From: Thuidium tamariscinum
Taxonomy: Eukaryota > Streptophyta > Bryopsida > Hypnales > Thuidiaceae
DNA length: 64,000 nt
Reading direction: 5' to 3'
Assembly (NCBI GenBank): GCA_947034885.2
Contig: OX344751.2
Location: 37,725,082 to 37,789,081 of the forward strand
The notes beneath the pieces were generated by a model that worked only from the letters and a program-made list of their open reading frames with translations, ran no database searches and was not told the origin of the DNA. Shown here in pieces: positions 1 through 15,000 of the stretch (within the stretch, counting starts at the first letter, position 1; every line of letters starts with the position of its first letter). Position numbers and translations under genes: made by a program.

Positions 1-3000
1 TAGCTTTCTTGGACTCTTTCATTGCTGGTTGTCTTGCTTTTGATCCGCTTGGAATGATGATCTCATTTGCGCCCAAAGAAAGTGATCGATCCGATGACTT
101 CAGCGAACGTAGACCAAACATGGACTCCAACGTTTCATCTTCTTGTGGATCCTTATTTCCGTTGTGTAAACTACCGAGACCACTTGAACTTGCATTGCCG
201 GTTTTGAACAGTATGCGTGGAGGACCGCTATGTGGGGGTAGGGTTGGATCTCGTACGAGGGACTTCTTGCCTTTGCCATTCTCAAATGACATGGGGCTCC
301 CAGACTCCATCATACCTACATCTACATATGTTGCTACTCCCCGTGCTTTACCTTTTTCAGTACTCGCAAGACAGCTTTTCTTACACGCCAATACTTCAAC
401 GAATGCAACACTTGTATCACCTACATTTTTGTCCACCTTCACTCCATTGTCTCCCAAGTCGTTCTGTTTGCCAAGTTCTTCTGCTTCAACCCCTACTGGC
501 GATGGACATTTAGAAATTGGAATCAATTCATTCGGGGTCGGAGTCCCACCGATGTTCATCGTTGCCCCATTTCTCTCTTCCATTGCCACATTAGTGTCCC
601 GGCTATGTGCTCGAACATTATCACTACTCAATACTCTATTTCCATCCATAAATTTAGCTTTTGATGGGACACCCTCATCATAGTCGTAATTCTCCTCGTC
701 CGCTTCAAAATTGAAGACATCCAATGGATTGTCTTCAAAGTCTTCATCATTATGATGAGGGTCTTGGGATGGTTCATCAACCAAATTAGTCACATTGTAT
801 TCCGCATCATATTCATCATCAAATAGGGGATCTCTCTCTTCACCATCGCCATGATCTTCACCACCGTCATCCTCTGACATGGACTCTTCCATATCCACAT
901 TCTCGAATTGCTCTTCGTACCACTTCTTCTCATCATTTTCTTGAGATGCGGAAAGGACTTTAGTATTGGTGTACACATACACCAAATCTTGTGCTCTCTG
1001 TGGCGTCAACTTGTTTCGAGATTTGTTGTGAACAAATGAATAGCTACTCCAATTTCATTCACATGAAGAGGAAGATACCGGTTGGGCCAAAATACGCTTG
1101 GCAATTGGAGCAATGAACTTCCCGCATGCGCCCTCAAAATCCCACCAAGCATGCGCCGACAATTGTTGTTCGTCGGGGTTCAACATATTGTGGAAAGGGG
1201 GGTCCCTATGTCGAAAGGCTACAAATTCCTTCACAACAGCGGCATACTCTTCTGTGGTACATACTTTCATTAAAACACGCTTCCATGCATCCATTGCATC
1301 TTGATCATCAGCAAGCTCTTTGTCGTGAAGAAGATAGGGATTCAACAAAGCCCCTGCATAATGTAGATCTGTCTCTACCATCGCTCGCCGTACGTAAAAG
1401 GCATCTTGTAGTTGGATGGCTAAATCCAAGGACAAACTAAAAGGTGCTTCGTCTAACGACAAAACGTGCTTCTGTATTTTCTTCATGATATGTAGCACCT
1501 TCCCCATACATGGCCTTTTTGCATCCAAATCGCGTAGACTATGTACCACCGGAGCCGATAAATCCTTGAAATTTTGACAACGCCGCCAAAAATGCTCGTT
1601 CAAAATGATGTCCTTCATCCTTCGGCACACATTGCGAGCATTAGTATTCCGCCCTAATGTTTTCACGTATTGTTCCCACTGTGGGTCCGTCACCGTTTGC
1701 TGTAACTTCCCCTTCACCTTCAATATACGGTCCACCATGTTGTAATTGGAAGCAAACCGAGTTTCCACCGCCATCAACAACATGCACTCCGGCGAGTACC
1801 TTCGAAATATTGCAAGAGGCATGTGCCTCTTTTGAAGAATTTCACTACGTTACGGGCATTGCCCACGACCTCCTCAATCCACCGTTCGTTGCCCCAATCT
1901 TTCAGTAATAAATTCAGGGCATGGACCACGCAACCCTGGAAAAATATATGAGGGTACTTCGGAGATATCAAGTTGTATGCGGCTTCATTCACAGGCGCAT
2001 TATCTGCACTTATTTGTACTATTTTGGAAGGACCCACTTCTTTTATGAATTTTTCCAATATGGAGGCCAAATAGGCGGCATTCTTCTCTTTTCCTGTTGT
2101 ATCCACCGATCCTAGGAATTGCTCGCCCGCAAAAGACACGAGCATTGCATTTACCAATGGACGATTTGCCGCCGAAGTCCACCCATCAATAGACAATGTT
2201 GCTCCAAACTTCCTGATGCTGTCTTCTATTCGCTTCTTGATATTCACTTTAATGTCTACCTTCGCTTGATCAAGCAACTTATGTCGTAATTCATGGTATG
2301 ACGGTGGGGTATAGGGTTTGTGAAACTCAGCTGTTTTCTTCACCGCTTCTTTAAATGCTGCATTCCGTGCCACCGAAAATGGTATGTTCGCAGCATAAAA
2401 AAAATTAGCCCACACTGCATGCAATTTCTGTCTATTCGCTTCTTCAAAGCCATCTCCTATCCGCCTCTGCACCAAAGGCCTACTAGTTGATCCTACCCCT
2501 GTGTCTCCTTCATCAGATGCTTGAGTACTTGCAAGTGCTCCAGAAGACACGCAGACAATCTCTTTTGGTATTGTACAAGAATCTTCCGGTGTAAGACGTA
2601 TTGACGGTGTCAAGGGTCTCTCATTTGCTGCATCATTTACAACCGTGGCCTCCACTGTCCCGTTTCCAACCAAATTCTCGTTTTCACCTCTTCGTGGGAT
2701 TACCCCCTTGCACTGACGAAATAGCTTCTAAACTTGGGATGTGAGTCGTGGACATAGACTGATTCCTCGATCACAAGACCCCGATGCACCTTCATAACCA
2801 AGATGGCTAAACATACGGCATGTTTTTTTGGCAAATACTAGGTTGCAGGCTTTGCATTGTACTTTCCCAGCTGAAGGGGCGCCATACCAAGAAGACCAAT
2901 CCTTGCTCATAATGATGAATTTTAAGTGCTTCTTTGGAACTTCAAATTCCAAGTGTAACCACAAAAAGGGTGAAGATCTCCGCAGGAATAAAAATCGTCA

Positions 3001-6000
3001 ATAAAGTAACCGATACAGTTAGAATGAAGCCTTGGAAACCAAAGCCCCCCTGATCACTGAACTATGCATTACCAAGCAAGGGACACAACCGAAATTGCAG
3101 CGCCTAGCCCTTGGAAATCTTAGCGTTCAGCTTTACAGGAGTGCTTGCGAATGACAATTTCTGGATACTTATACTCCTTAGTTCTAAGGTTGCTCTTCGT
3201 GACCGTTGCAACGGACGGGAGACAATCCCGATTGACAGTGCAGACGGAACAGCGGACGGAACTGCGGACGGCCCGACAGGGTACTCCAATCGGCGGATGG
3301 CCAACGGTCGCGGTCGGACGCCAGCAAGAGGCGGACGGGTCTGGCGGACAACCACCACGAGGCGAACGGCCCCCGATCGGACAACCTTCCGTAGCGGAAG
3401 AATCGCGCGGACAACGGCGACTGGCGGACGGCCTAGATCGGACGGCCCCGACGAGGCGGACGCATCCACAATTCCAGATTAGTAATTTCTACCATTTCAA
3501 TGGACATATATCCTTTTTTTTACACTGAAAAATTCAAACAGCTCCACTTCACGATGTCACATTTGTATGAAAAAATGTTGAAAATGTTGGTTACTCTTTA
3601 CATTTATTTTGCAATGGAAGTTACTTATGTGATTGAAGAACTTCAAATCATTTGGAATTGTACAAATAATAGGAAAAAAATAATAAGTAGAAAGAAGTAT
3701 AAAGTGCTTCAAAATAATGAAATGTGAACAATTCATTTTCGCAAGTGAAAATTACCGGTTTCAGTACTTTAACCCCAAAAGGACCAAGAGTCCACTTGGG
3801 GGACTTCAAGAATTTGGGCAGGTACTTGTCACTTCAATTTTGAATGAATTTGCTTGAAATTTTCACATAACTCAGATAGAAAACTTGATTAGCTTTATGG
3901 GAATATTATTCTTTTCCAATTGGTGACCGTGAGCAAAAGTTATGCCATCTTTAATATCATTTTCATGTCGCCGGGAAGAAAAAAAATCATCAAAAACTTC
4001 AGAATTAAAAAATTAATTTTTTTTTCTTATTGATTTTATTTTTGTCTACAAGTGAAGCTTTGATTCATTCCATTTGGATTAGTGATGTGAAAGTCATGAA
4101 CAATCTTGTTTTTCGGACAATGTAAGCATGTTTTTTGAAAAAAAAAAATTTAGGATTAATTTGTGAATGCAATTTCCACAATTTTCAATAAAAAGTTGTT
4201 GGACAAGGTTGGTTTTGCTTGCTAAAACAATTTCACCATTGGGATTATAGTGTTTCAATTCAATGTATGAGATATTTGCAATTTACTTTCTTTTTCAATC
4301 TTGAACCTACATCTACTTCACAATTTTCTAAAGAATGAAAAAAAAAACTTTATTTTCTAAATTTCTTTTCCTAAGCTGTTACCCCAATTTCTCAATAGAA
4401 AAAAGTTTAAATTCAAGGTCTGTAGACTGTAGTGCAAAAAAATTACAGAAATGGAGGACAAAGTCATTTGAAGTTGCAAACTCAAGTTTAAAAAAACATT
4501 GTTTTCCAACTTTGAATGCTCATATCTTCCTATCTATACGGTCAAACTTCATGAAATTTCCACCACATTGGACACATCTTGTGTGAAAATCTGAAAGAAA
4601 AACCCTAAAAAAAACCCATTCATAATGAGCTGCTCGATATTGCTATGTTCCAAAAAACCGAGTTTGGTCTTTCAGGGCTTACAATTATACTGAAATTGTT
4701 ATTACAACTGGACTTCAAACATCTAAAACTTTGTTTTAGAGACAACAAATCACAAATGACTTTCTTGTAGACTAAATTGAACTTGGTTTCTTTAAACTCT
4801 TCAAGATCATGGTAATTTCAAAAACATTTGGAAAAAAATATGGAATGATCAAAAATGAATTTATAAAGTTCTGCAGTGAACACAATAATTTTATTTTTTT
4901 CCCTGCATAGAAAAAAACCTTGATTCACATATCCCATTCTCTTCTAGAATTAAAATTAGCCTTTTGCATCATCAAACAAAAACATCTTCATATATGATCA
5001 ATTGATCATATGATGGTGCATGTCAGACTTCAACTAAAATAAAACTCTTGAAATGTATACACATTTGCAACTCTGTATTTCACACATATTTTCGTATTGA
5101 TAAAAAAAATACAAACCATACTATAGCTACTATGAATGATTTGCAATGAATCTCCGAAAGATTCAAAGTTAAAACAAATCCTCCGTAATATAATATCTAA
5201 CAGCTAATAAAAGATCCACTTCTACTATATCTTTTCACGAATACCCTACGGTGTAACATGAGATGGACCCTCTCTATCCCTAAGTCTTGCACTTGTACGG
5301 TGAGTGTGAGGACCGGGGCTTCCTTCGCCAGTGGACCCTCTCGAAGCCACTGCCATGTCAACAACACTGAATTGTCTTTTTGTTTCTGGAGAGAAGTCAT
5401 CCTCATCTTCCACCCTCCGCTTATTCTTTCGCTTCTGAGGCAGATCCACTTCATGTGCCTTTAATGCTTCCAAGGCATCATCTACTGAAGCTACCATCAA
5501 GTTCAGTGTTACATTGACATCTCCAACGGAAAACCAGTGCGGGCCGGGGCAATCTCCTCCCACTAAAAAATTTTGAAAAGACATTACGGCCTCGCTCATC
5601 CTCCTGTCAAAAGCCCTTGCCACTTCCACAATTGACTGTGAGGAGTTGGAATCCCCGTCTAACTCTACAAGAGCTCGAACCTTGGCAGCTTCTTCCAACT
5701 TTGACAAGAAGAGGGCCCTCCCTATCAATGTATGATTGTACGCCCCGTATCGCTCTTGCAACTCTTTTGTATGCTCCACATCCACCTAATTGCCATCTGG
5801 TCCTTTGTTCACTTCCTTCTCTGGAAATCGAAAGAACTTGTGATGGTCTATGCTCCAATGCCCACCCATGCCGCGGCAAAACAATTCGCGAGCTTCGGCA
5901 TCTTCAATACCCCTTGCTCGCAATTCCACGTGTCGATCTCTGGTCATCCACACAAAGGGATCCAGCGGCACCATTGAGTCTTCGTACAACCCATGCTTGT

Positions 6001-9000
6001 CTTCCAATGAATCCCACGTGAGAGGTTTTCCCCAATGCATATAATTTTGGAAGTAAAACGGGGCTTGATCAAGTGGAAGGGTCCATCGATTGTATTCGTG
6101 ACTAGGGGGTATACATTCGAAGGTCCCAACCATTTCGTAAAACCTGGAACTCAAAGGAGAACGACACTCCGGACAAACCGAGCGAACGAGTGAGGCTTTG
6201 ATTATGCACGTCACATGGAAAGTGTGACGACATTGGCCCATAGTTAGGGCTCCCTCGGGACCAAATGGACCTTGACAAATGCTGCATTTACCTTCCAAGA
6301 TCCCTCGAGAAGTGTGAGAAGCATGCACCACTGTCTTCTCATTGTCCTTGATGTGTGCCGAAAGAGTGCTGTACGGAACCCAACCTTCTTCTACCTCCAA
6401 GGCCCAATTGATGTGGGGTGATTCTTTTTTCTTTGTGTGGTTCAACTGCTCGAACATCACGTCCATGTCTCCCCAACACGTGATTTCTGTAGTCCCCTTC
6501 GGATGTGTTTCAAACCTCTTCCTCAAACTCATCAGTGAAGATTCTACTATTTGCTGTTGCTCATCCGATTTTCTTGCCAATTTGAGAAGCCCTTTCATTG
6601 CTCGCGAAACTACGGTTGGTTTGTTTTCTAGTTTTTGAATCCATGCCAACCATCGATCGTCTTTGCTACTCTTTGGAAGGTAGTCATCCAATCGAACAAC
6701 ATGCTCTAGTCGTTGCAGTTCACTCTGCAAAGACGCGTTCTCTTCGGTGAGCTTCTCCACTTTCTGCTTCAATTCATCAACTTCACGGCATTCTGTTTGA
6801 ATGGAAGCATCTTGAAATGAAGATGCGCGATTTTCAATGGAGACTACAGGTGTCACTTCCTGTATCTTGTTTTCTCATTGCCACTGAAATGCTTAGCTCC
6901 ATCTTTTTGCTCAGCTTTGGGAAACTCAGCTTTTTTGATTACGTCCTTTAATGTCCCAACTTCTGACTCCAAAGCTTCAATACGCTCACTTTGCCATTTC
7001 ACTGTTGCAACCTGAAAGTGTGCCTCATTCTTGGAAATCCTCAATTGCTCTACCATTTTGTCTGAGGTTCCCTTGAATTCTTCCTGCAATGCCACGAACT
7101 TTGTATTTTCTTCCAAGAAGGCCACCAATTGGCGCTTGTCCTCGAAGCGCTCGTCCAAAAATGGAAACAAGGACTCGGTGAACTTATGAAACATCAATGC
7201 ACTTGCCAACAATTCAGGTGACAATTTTGCAAAGTCCTGTGCCACCTCTGTAAGTTGCGGGGATACTTCAGCTACAAATCGACCTAGATTTGCCAATGTC
7301 ACTTGGATTTTAGCAACACTTGTCCAACTGCGACGATTGGCTTCACCTTGGGTTGCATTGCTTGTGGTGGCCTCACTTGTCTCTCCCGACCGGTTTAGGT
7401 CAAGAAGGTGAGACCCAAACATAACTGAAGCCTCCAAAAACCGTTCCAGCTCTACGGCATTCGGCATGTTCGAAAGAGCCTCCAATTGTGATGTGTTCAA
7501 GGTGGACAAATGCGGGTATTGGTTGGGGATGACTTCAACATCGATGACTACTTCTTTTCCTTTTCCCTGAGATGCCTCTCTATTTTTTTTGGCGGTAGCT
7601 GCTTCAATTCTTGCGCTCTGTACGGGGCTGGAAACGCTCGGTTTGCTCAAACATGATGGTTTCGAATGTACAAGCCCGAAGATGTCGAGAGCATTACTGT
7701 CAATAATATCATGAATTGCAGCATTGGCCTCTGCAATTTCTCCCTCGGCTACCTCTTCCGTATCTTCACTACCTTCACATCGAGCCAATGGGGGCCCACC
7801 TTCTTTCTTCCCACTCTGTATATCTTCAAGAATGCCCTGTTCAGCCACCGTTGTAACATTTGGAGTGCATATTAAATCCGTAGGAGGAGTTGCAAATACT
7901 TCTCCTTCCACACCTTCACCTTCAGTATCTTCCATTGTCCTCAAAGTGTGTGTAGGCTGCAAGCGTGGTCCATCACTTGGTACCTCTGAGACTTTTGTTT
8001 CAATTTTTCTAGTATTTTTTAATACTCTTTTGGGCTTCGGTACCTCACTTGGCCTTCCTTGAGGATTGTACAAATCGGGAATGTCTTTTCCATTCATTTC
8101 TTGTACAAATGGAGTTTGTGCTGTCGTCGGATACGTGCTCCAATCCACCTTGCGTTCCAATATCAATTCTGCATACACCATAGAAGCCAAGCTGTAGTTT
8201 ATGTACCCTTTACTCATTGCTTTCTTTCCAAAGAGGGCCCGCCAAACCTCCAAAGCGCGATGCACAAAATGCGCGTTATTGCAGTTGGTGGGTTTGCAAG
8301 AAAAACCACGTGTATGAAGTTCATGGGCCTCCCTAGGCCACAATTTGTTAATGTGGTACATTTTCACATATTTTTTGCACATTTTTGAAGACCAATACGG
8401 TGTTGCCTCATCCTCCCATCCGTTTTCCGCTTTGATGTTTGGGTCATCCAAAATCTCATAATGTAATTCGTGGCTGGCGCCCTTTGGCTTATGCCTTTGA
8501 TTGCCACCAGCCGCTGCATTTATTCCCCCACCACGTTCATCACCCTCACTTGCCATGACTTCGAGTCCACGAGTGTCGTGAAATAAACAATCAGTTTGAT
8601 CACCCAACTCTCCACCTCGTAGGAGCAACTGGCACAATGAAGCAACAGTAGAACCTCCGACAAGGTTGAACCCAATAATGGACAGAAAAGTGAAAGAAAT
8701 CCATCCACCGTCCGCCCTTATACCTGTCCGACCCCGAACCTAACTGGGGTCGGCACCGACCGTCCGCCCGAACGACGCGAAGCGGCCACGAGGGCGGATA
8801 GTCCGCCGCCGTCCGCTCCCGACCCTAAAAGCGCCGCCGAAGCTCCCATCCACGCGCCCAAACCTAGTCCGCCCGTCCGCAGGGGCCGTCTGTCCGACCG
8901 CAGGTGCCGTCCACGCGTCCGATGGCTCTGTCCACGCGTTAAAGTTTGGGATTCTCCTCTGCGTGTGTCCTCGGATTCGAAGTCTGCCAGCAAAGCAAAC

Positions 9001-12000
9001 AGCGCGCAATGAGGAATTCAGGATAGGGATCCAATGTTGAAGTTATTTAAATTTAGTTCTTGTAAAATTATTCAAGGAATTTAAAGCAAGCAATGGTAAT
9101 ATGTGCAATTTTTTAATATTTCTGAGACTTTCTCAAGGTCGAGGGTTTAGGGTTTAGGGTTTAGGGTTTATTGTTTAGTGGCAATTTTCATATTTCATGA
9201 CATTCTATTGAAAAAGAAATTTGTATGCCAAATATCATCATTATATAAATGATTAAAGTGAATATCCAATAATTTAGAAGAGAGACACAACGACACATAT
9301 ATGAATTTGCTTTCGAATGCACTACTTTTATATTGTCATGTACTCATGTCACTAATCAAAATAGAATGATTTGAACTTTACATGTATATATTGGGCAATT
9401 CTTGGTCTATTCTAACTAATTTTTCATCGTTATAGGGAATCCCTTCAAGCATTCTATGAATACTCTTTTTTGTTGTTTTTTACCAAGCTAACTCTAAAAA
9501 TGAGCAATAAGCAAAATAAATAAAATTTCAAGGATTAGGTGGAACTATAGGATTTACAACATCCAATACTTTTACTACTTAGTCCACAATGTCCTCTAAC
9601 TTATGTTTGACAAAAGCCATTGTTGGACACAAGGTAATTCGTAGTCATTCATGTTTGACTTCACTAGCTCTACAGTACACATGTTTAGCCACTGTTCGTA
9701 CGATTGTACCCAAAGGGTCTTATATAAATACATAATATACAGCATACGTGAAATTTTTAGGAAATTTTACTTGCCCATACAAAGTTTTGGCAAATTTGTT
9801 TTACTATGACTACTGGCACTCATGCCCCCAAGGGATGTAAAACACATTAGTTATATCCAAACAAACCTCCTAAAGTATTTGTACCCCAACCCCATATATA
9901 CCAACCCTATACACTTCAATCTTATCTGACGCAATCATGTCTGTTTGTTTGTCAAAACCTTAATTATTGAGGCACCCATCTGCTCACCTATTTAACCAGA
10001 TTTCCTTCACCGTCCAAGCTCTTGTCTTACCTGACTCCATCCACCTAGAGCCAAAGACCCCATCTACCGTGATGTCTAGGTCTTATCTATATTACACTAT
10101 CCATTTGTTCAAAAATTGAAAGTACTTTGCTCAAACATTGGATTTTGAACTGTAGATTTTTGCTTTCAAAAATTGGTATTAATGGATCAAATATCCAATA
10201 GAGCATTAATGTATGAAAAGGTAATTATATATATATGTTTTTATTTTTAGAAAAAGAGAATGGTGACAATGTTGGTATAGGTAATATACTAATATGCAAA
10301 CGGAATCTAAAATTCAAAGTCTACAACTTTGATTTGTACATTCATCAATTCTAAAATATTTTTCCAAATAATATGGGATGATGATTTTTTTCCAATCTTC
10401 TATTTTTGAGAAGATTATAAATGTTTAAATAAGGGATTACTAGAAAATAATGAGGAGTTTGGTGCAAATACAAAATTTGTGGCACATTTCTTGGACATTT
10501 CTCGAGGTGGTAAAATTCAGTTCCAAGACTCCACAGGAGTTGTAAATTCAAATATATTGCATTATGCACCATTACCGCATGCAGTTGAATTTGGTGGTGA
10601 TGGCACCTTACACGGGTGTAGAGTGATTGCACAGGCTTATGTGCTCAAAGTGTTAGAGTCGTTGCGACAACGATTTCCAGATTTGAAGATCTTCAATGCA
10701 ACTACAATCTATTTAGTCCCATTTCTTTTTCAGCAGATTTTGGTAGCCTCACATGTCCAAGCTGTGGCAAAGTATTCTTGTAATTCCTGCTAGCACAGCT
10801 TCTTGTGAGAAGGGATTTTCTACTCAAAATCATATTAAGTCTAATTTACGTTCTAGTTTAGTATTGGAGACTTTGGAAGTATAAATGAGAGTTGCAATGG
10901 CAAAAATTCCTATAGAAGCCATTGACTTTGAACAAGTTTGGGTGAAATGGTGTGCCATGAAAGGTTGCGGCTTGTAGGTTTGTTTTCTTTTGTACGCTAT
11001 GGTATATAGTGACTCTTTTCATTTGTAACAAAAAATTCATATTGATATTACAAATTTTTCAAAATTGAGAATATTCTAACTCACCAAAAAAAATGTATGA
11101 AAAATTAGGGACACCCAAAAATTGGACAAGGGTGTCCTTTTGACACCCAAAATTTTGACCAGGGTGTCCCCTAGAAATTTGGCTAGGGTGTCTAATTTAT
11201 GCCCTGAGTGTGAGCTTCTAAGCCTCAAAGATGATGCACCTATAATGTAGTTGTTTATACTATAGAAACCTTTTATAATGAGAGTGTATTTATATTATAG
11301 GGCCCTATATTATAGGTATTAGGACTATAAACACCTTCTTAGGTGGAAGTATAACTACTTATATACATATTAGGAGTTCACATGCTCGTGTTCATGCTCA
11401 TTTACTAGCATCGTTGCACTATTTTATGTTCAAGTTTTCATGAATTAGAATCCCATCTACATCAAAAGAAAGTGAAATAAGTTTGAGTCAATCACTCCAT
11501 CCATGAAGTTCGCACTAATTTATGTTCAAATTTTTATAAGTTGTTTCAATTTTTTTGCCGTTGTTTAGAGGTTATAGATTGAAATTTGTAGACATAATAA
11601 TATTTGAATTGACATTTTCAAAATAAACATAATAAAGGACTAATGAGACCACATTGTTTTATTTTACACATGAAAACATAAGTGTTCATAATGGATTTGT
11701 GTATTGATATTTTTTTTCAAACATATTCTACGCATAGTCATACAATTTAAAGGTTAATTTTTTTAAAGTAGTAAATACTATTACACTACAATTTTTTTCA
11801 AATTCTAAAAATAAAATATTATATATAAGAAACTAAGATACTAGGAATTTAATAAGTACTTCTGTTTTTATCATAACAAATGTTTTATTCACAATTCTAA
11901 AGCCTCAAAAATGCTCGTACAAACATGTTGTGCAATCACTAAATGAGAGGAGGTCCTAAAAGTGCTCAAGATCCAAGACCACCCACTTCTTCAAATGTAA

Positions 12001-15000
12001 GTTATTTAAACATGTTGTTTTTCTGTACCCTTCAGCAATGTGCAAACAATGTACATTTTAGGAGGTGGGCGATTTTAGGTCCCCATGCCATTTCAACTCC
12101 AAAAAATCATAACTAATTTGACATAGTTCCACAAAGTTCCAAAGAACTTGGTTTATATGCTAATTGCACATATCTTTCAAGGACAATTGACCATTGAAGG
12201 ATTAAAAGTAAATAATAGGTAGGTAAAACTTCTTGAAGTAGTTCTCAAAAATATTCCCTTAAAAGACAAGTGGAATTGATGTGTACCCCATTTGGTTTTG
12301 TATTTTTTAAAGCTTTGTAGAATTAGTTATGAAATTTTGAAGTTGAAATGCCATAAGGCCCCGATCGGACGACCACAGTGATCGGACGGCCCCGAGGACG
12401 ACGAGGCGGACGGCCCCGACGAGGTGGACGGATCGGACGGACCTGATCGGCGAGGCAGATAGATCGGACGGCCACTTCGAGGCGGACTGACCCGATCGGA
12501 CGGCAAGGGCGAGGTTGCGGACGGGTCGGTCCGTCCGTCCGCAAGGTATAAGATGGGCGGATGGCCCGTCCGCAACCGCATTCCTATCTTCCCCCTTGTG
12601 TTTCACAAGAGAGAGCGGAGAGCTTGGTGGTTAATCCTCCATTGGCTCCTTTCTAAGGGAAGTTAGGAGTGGGATTTAGGGCCAACTTGTTGCCCTTTTT
12701 TGTATGTCTTTTCTGCTTTGTGCTTGAAATCAAGAGTTTTTAAACTCTTATCATTGATTTGATCACGATGCCGAAAGGAAAGAAGGTAGCAAAGGCAAGA
12801 CCTGTGGTGCCAGACATTGAGGACATGCCCTCGGATGATTGCAAGGCATATCTCATCCGTATCATAGTGTAGTTTTATGAGGAGGAGAGCACTACATCCC
12901 TTGATAGCAAGTACATCCGATACGAAGAGGAGTGCATTGAGAAGTTCAAATCGGATATGACGAAGAGAATGACAGATGCTCTCCACGTTCCAGGATGGAT
13001 TCATGAAACGGAGAAAAGGGGCTTTCAACAGTTTCTGAAGAACAGGGTGCAAGATTCATTGTGGAATGCCAAAGTGGTTTTGGCAAAGTACGGGAGGGAA
13101 CATCGTGAGAATGATCCTACATTTGAAGAAGTCATTTTGAAGGCGGATTTGTTTGTAAAACGATGTGCTCCGTTTACAAAGAATGCAAGGAAACGGAAGG
13201 GACAAAGATCATTGGGTTGGTGGAACACGGATGAAGGAGCTGTAGAATTGCAACGTGGGCGGCGGCATCTCGTGGCATTGCCCATTACCGCAAGGGTGAT
13301 TCCACAAGACAATACAGTGTTGAAGGGGGGCTATGCAACAATCCAAAGGGTGTGAATTGAAGGATGTGCTGAGATACAAGCATCTTGGGAGTTTGCAGCG
13401 AAGGTATTGCATCAACAATGCATGAGGCCTCAACTCGCAAAGTTGGAACACCAGAACGAGTCAATGGCAGTGCGGATTCCACATGACGGAGTTATACGAT
13501 TCGCAGCTGTACATGCAACAAATAATGAAGGGTACATGTATTGGTGGAATGGCGGAACGTTGAGGCAAATGTTGAATATGGATAGGGACTATCCAGATGA
13601 CATTCACATTTGATTGGCTTATTCCAAGCCATCACCCGAAGAGGTGAATCGAGCATTCTTTCTAGGTCGATGGAGAAAGAAACGTACGGAGCTCGCATGG
13701 GCATTGGTGCACATTTTGCATGCGGTGCATCAAGCTGGGCATCTACACAACGATCTCTCGCTGGACAACATCATGTTTCACTTTCTGGATGATGAGTCAC
13801 GTGTATATATTGGGGTTTGCGATTGGGGCATGACTACCATACATAGTGATCCACCCAAATCCTTGTACACTTTCACATCTGAAAGTGAGAAGAAAGAAGC
13901 TTTGCAAAGAAGATGGTGGGTGGATCTGTCTATTGTGTATGTGCATAAAAAAGATGCAGATGTGGAAACGATTCCACATTTATCACGTAAATCAGAGGAG
14001 TTTGTGGTTGGTAAACTAGCTCAACAGATCAACAGGCAATGCATGTCCAAGGAGTACGCGGCGCTCCATCGTGATAACAGAGGACATACAAAGTGGAGCC
14101 ACCATCAATTAGGACTTGTGTTTCACCAATATTTGGAGCTCCTCTATTCTACAGATGTAGATAGGCCAGTAAGTTTGGCTAAAGTCGTCCAACGATTTAC
14201 TGGCCCAGATTACAATTGGCCTATCCCATATGAACATTTCCGCCATTCATATTAGTATTTTAGTGTTTTACGTAGAAGTATAGAAGTATTGAATAGATGT
14301 ACCGGCAAGGAAATATATCCCTATGTACCTCAACTATATCATAAAAAGATGTGTGCATCACAAATTTTCCCAAATATATGTGCAATTCACTTCTATCTCA
14401 CATTTGTTTTTGCATGTTTTGGTCTTTTGGAACCTCTCATGATGAGTTGACTCCAGAAGAAATTTCTATGAGATTTGGTGTTTTGGAACCTCTTATGATG
14501 AGTTGACCCTTGAAGCCTTGAAGTATTGGTTCTTTAGATTTTGATCTACTTGGAAAGTTTTGAATAGTTCCATTTTGATTTGTAAGATGAACGTTATGGC
14601 CTTATGGGACTTACTAATTTTTCTGGAATTTTGTGTACATCTTCCCCAAGACCCCAATTAGTGCACTAGAAGATCCTAAGGTTACATGTGTCACTTCTAG
14701 TTAAAAATTTTAAAGTATGACCCATGGTTACAGCCATATCGATAACTCTATTGCTATATCAATTAGATTTTTAAAAAAATTGAACATTAATAATTGGGAA
14801 ATCCTTCTTAACCCCTAAAGGACCAAGGCCTTTTTTCTGTCAAAAAACTCTCAAAATTGCCAATTCTGTTGCATTCATCCAAGAAAATAAATAAATAAAT
14901 AAATTTAAGAATCTAATCGTAGGATCTTGTACTTAACTTGATTGAGATCAAGTGGTAAAAATTTCATGAAGTTTGACCGTACAGATTGGAAGATATGAGC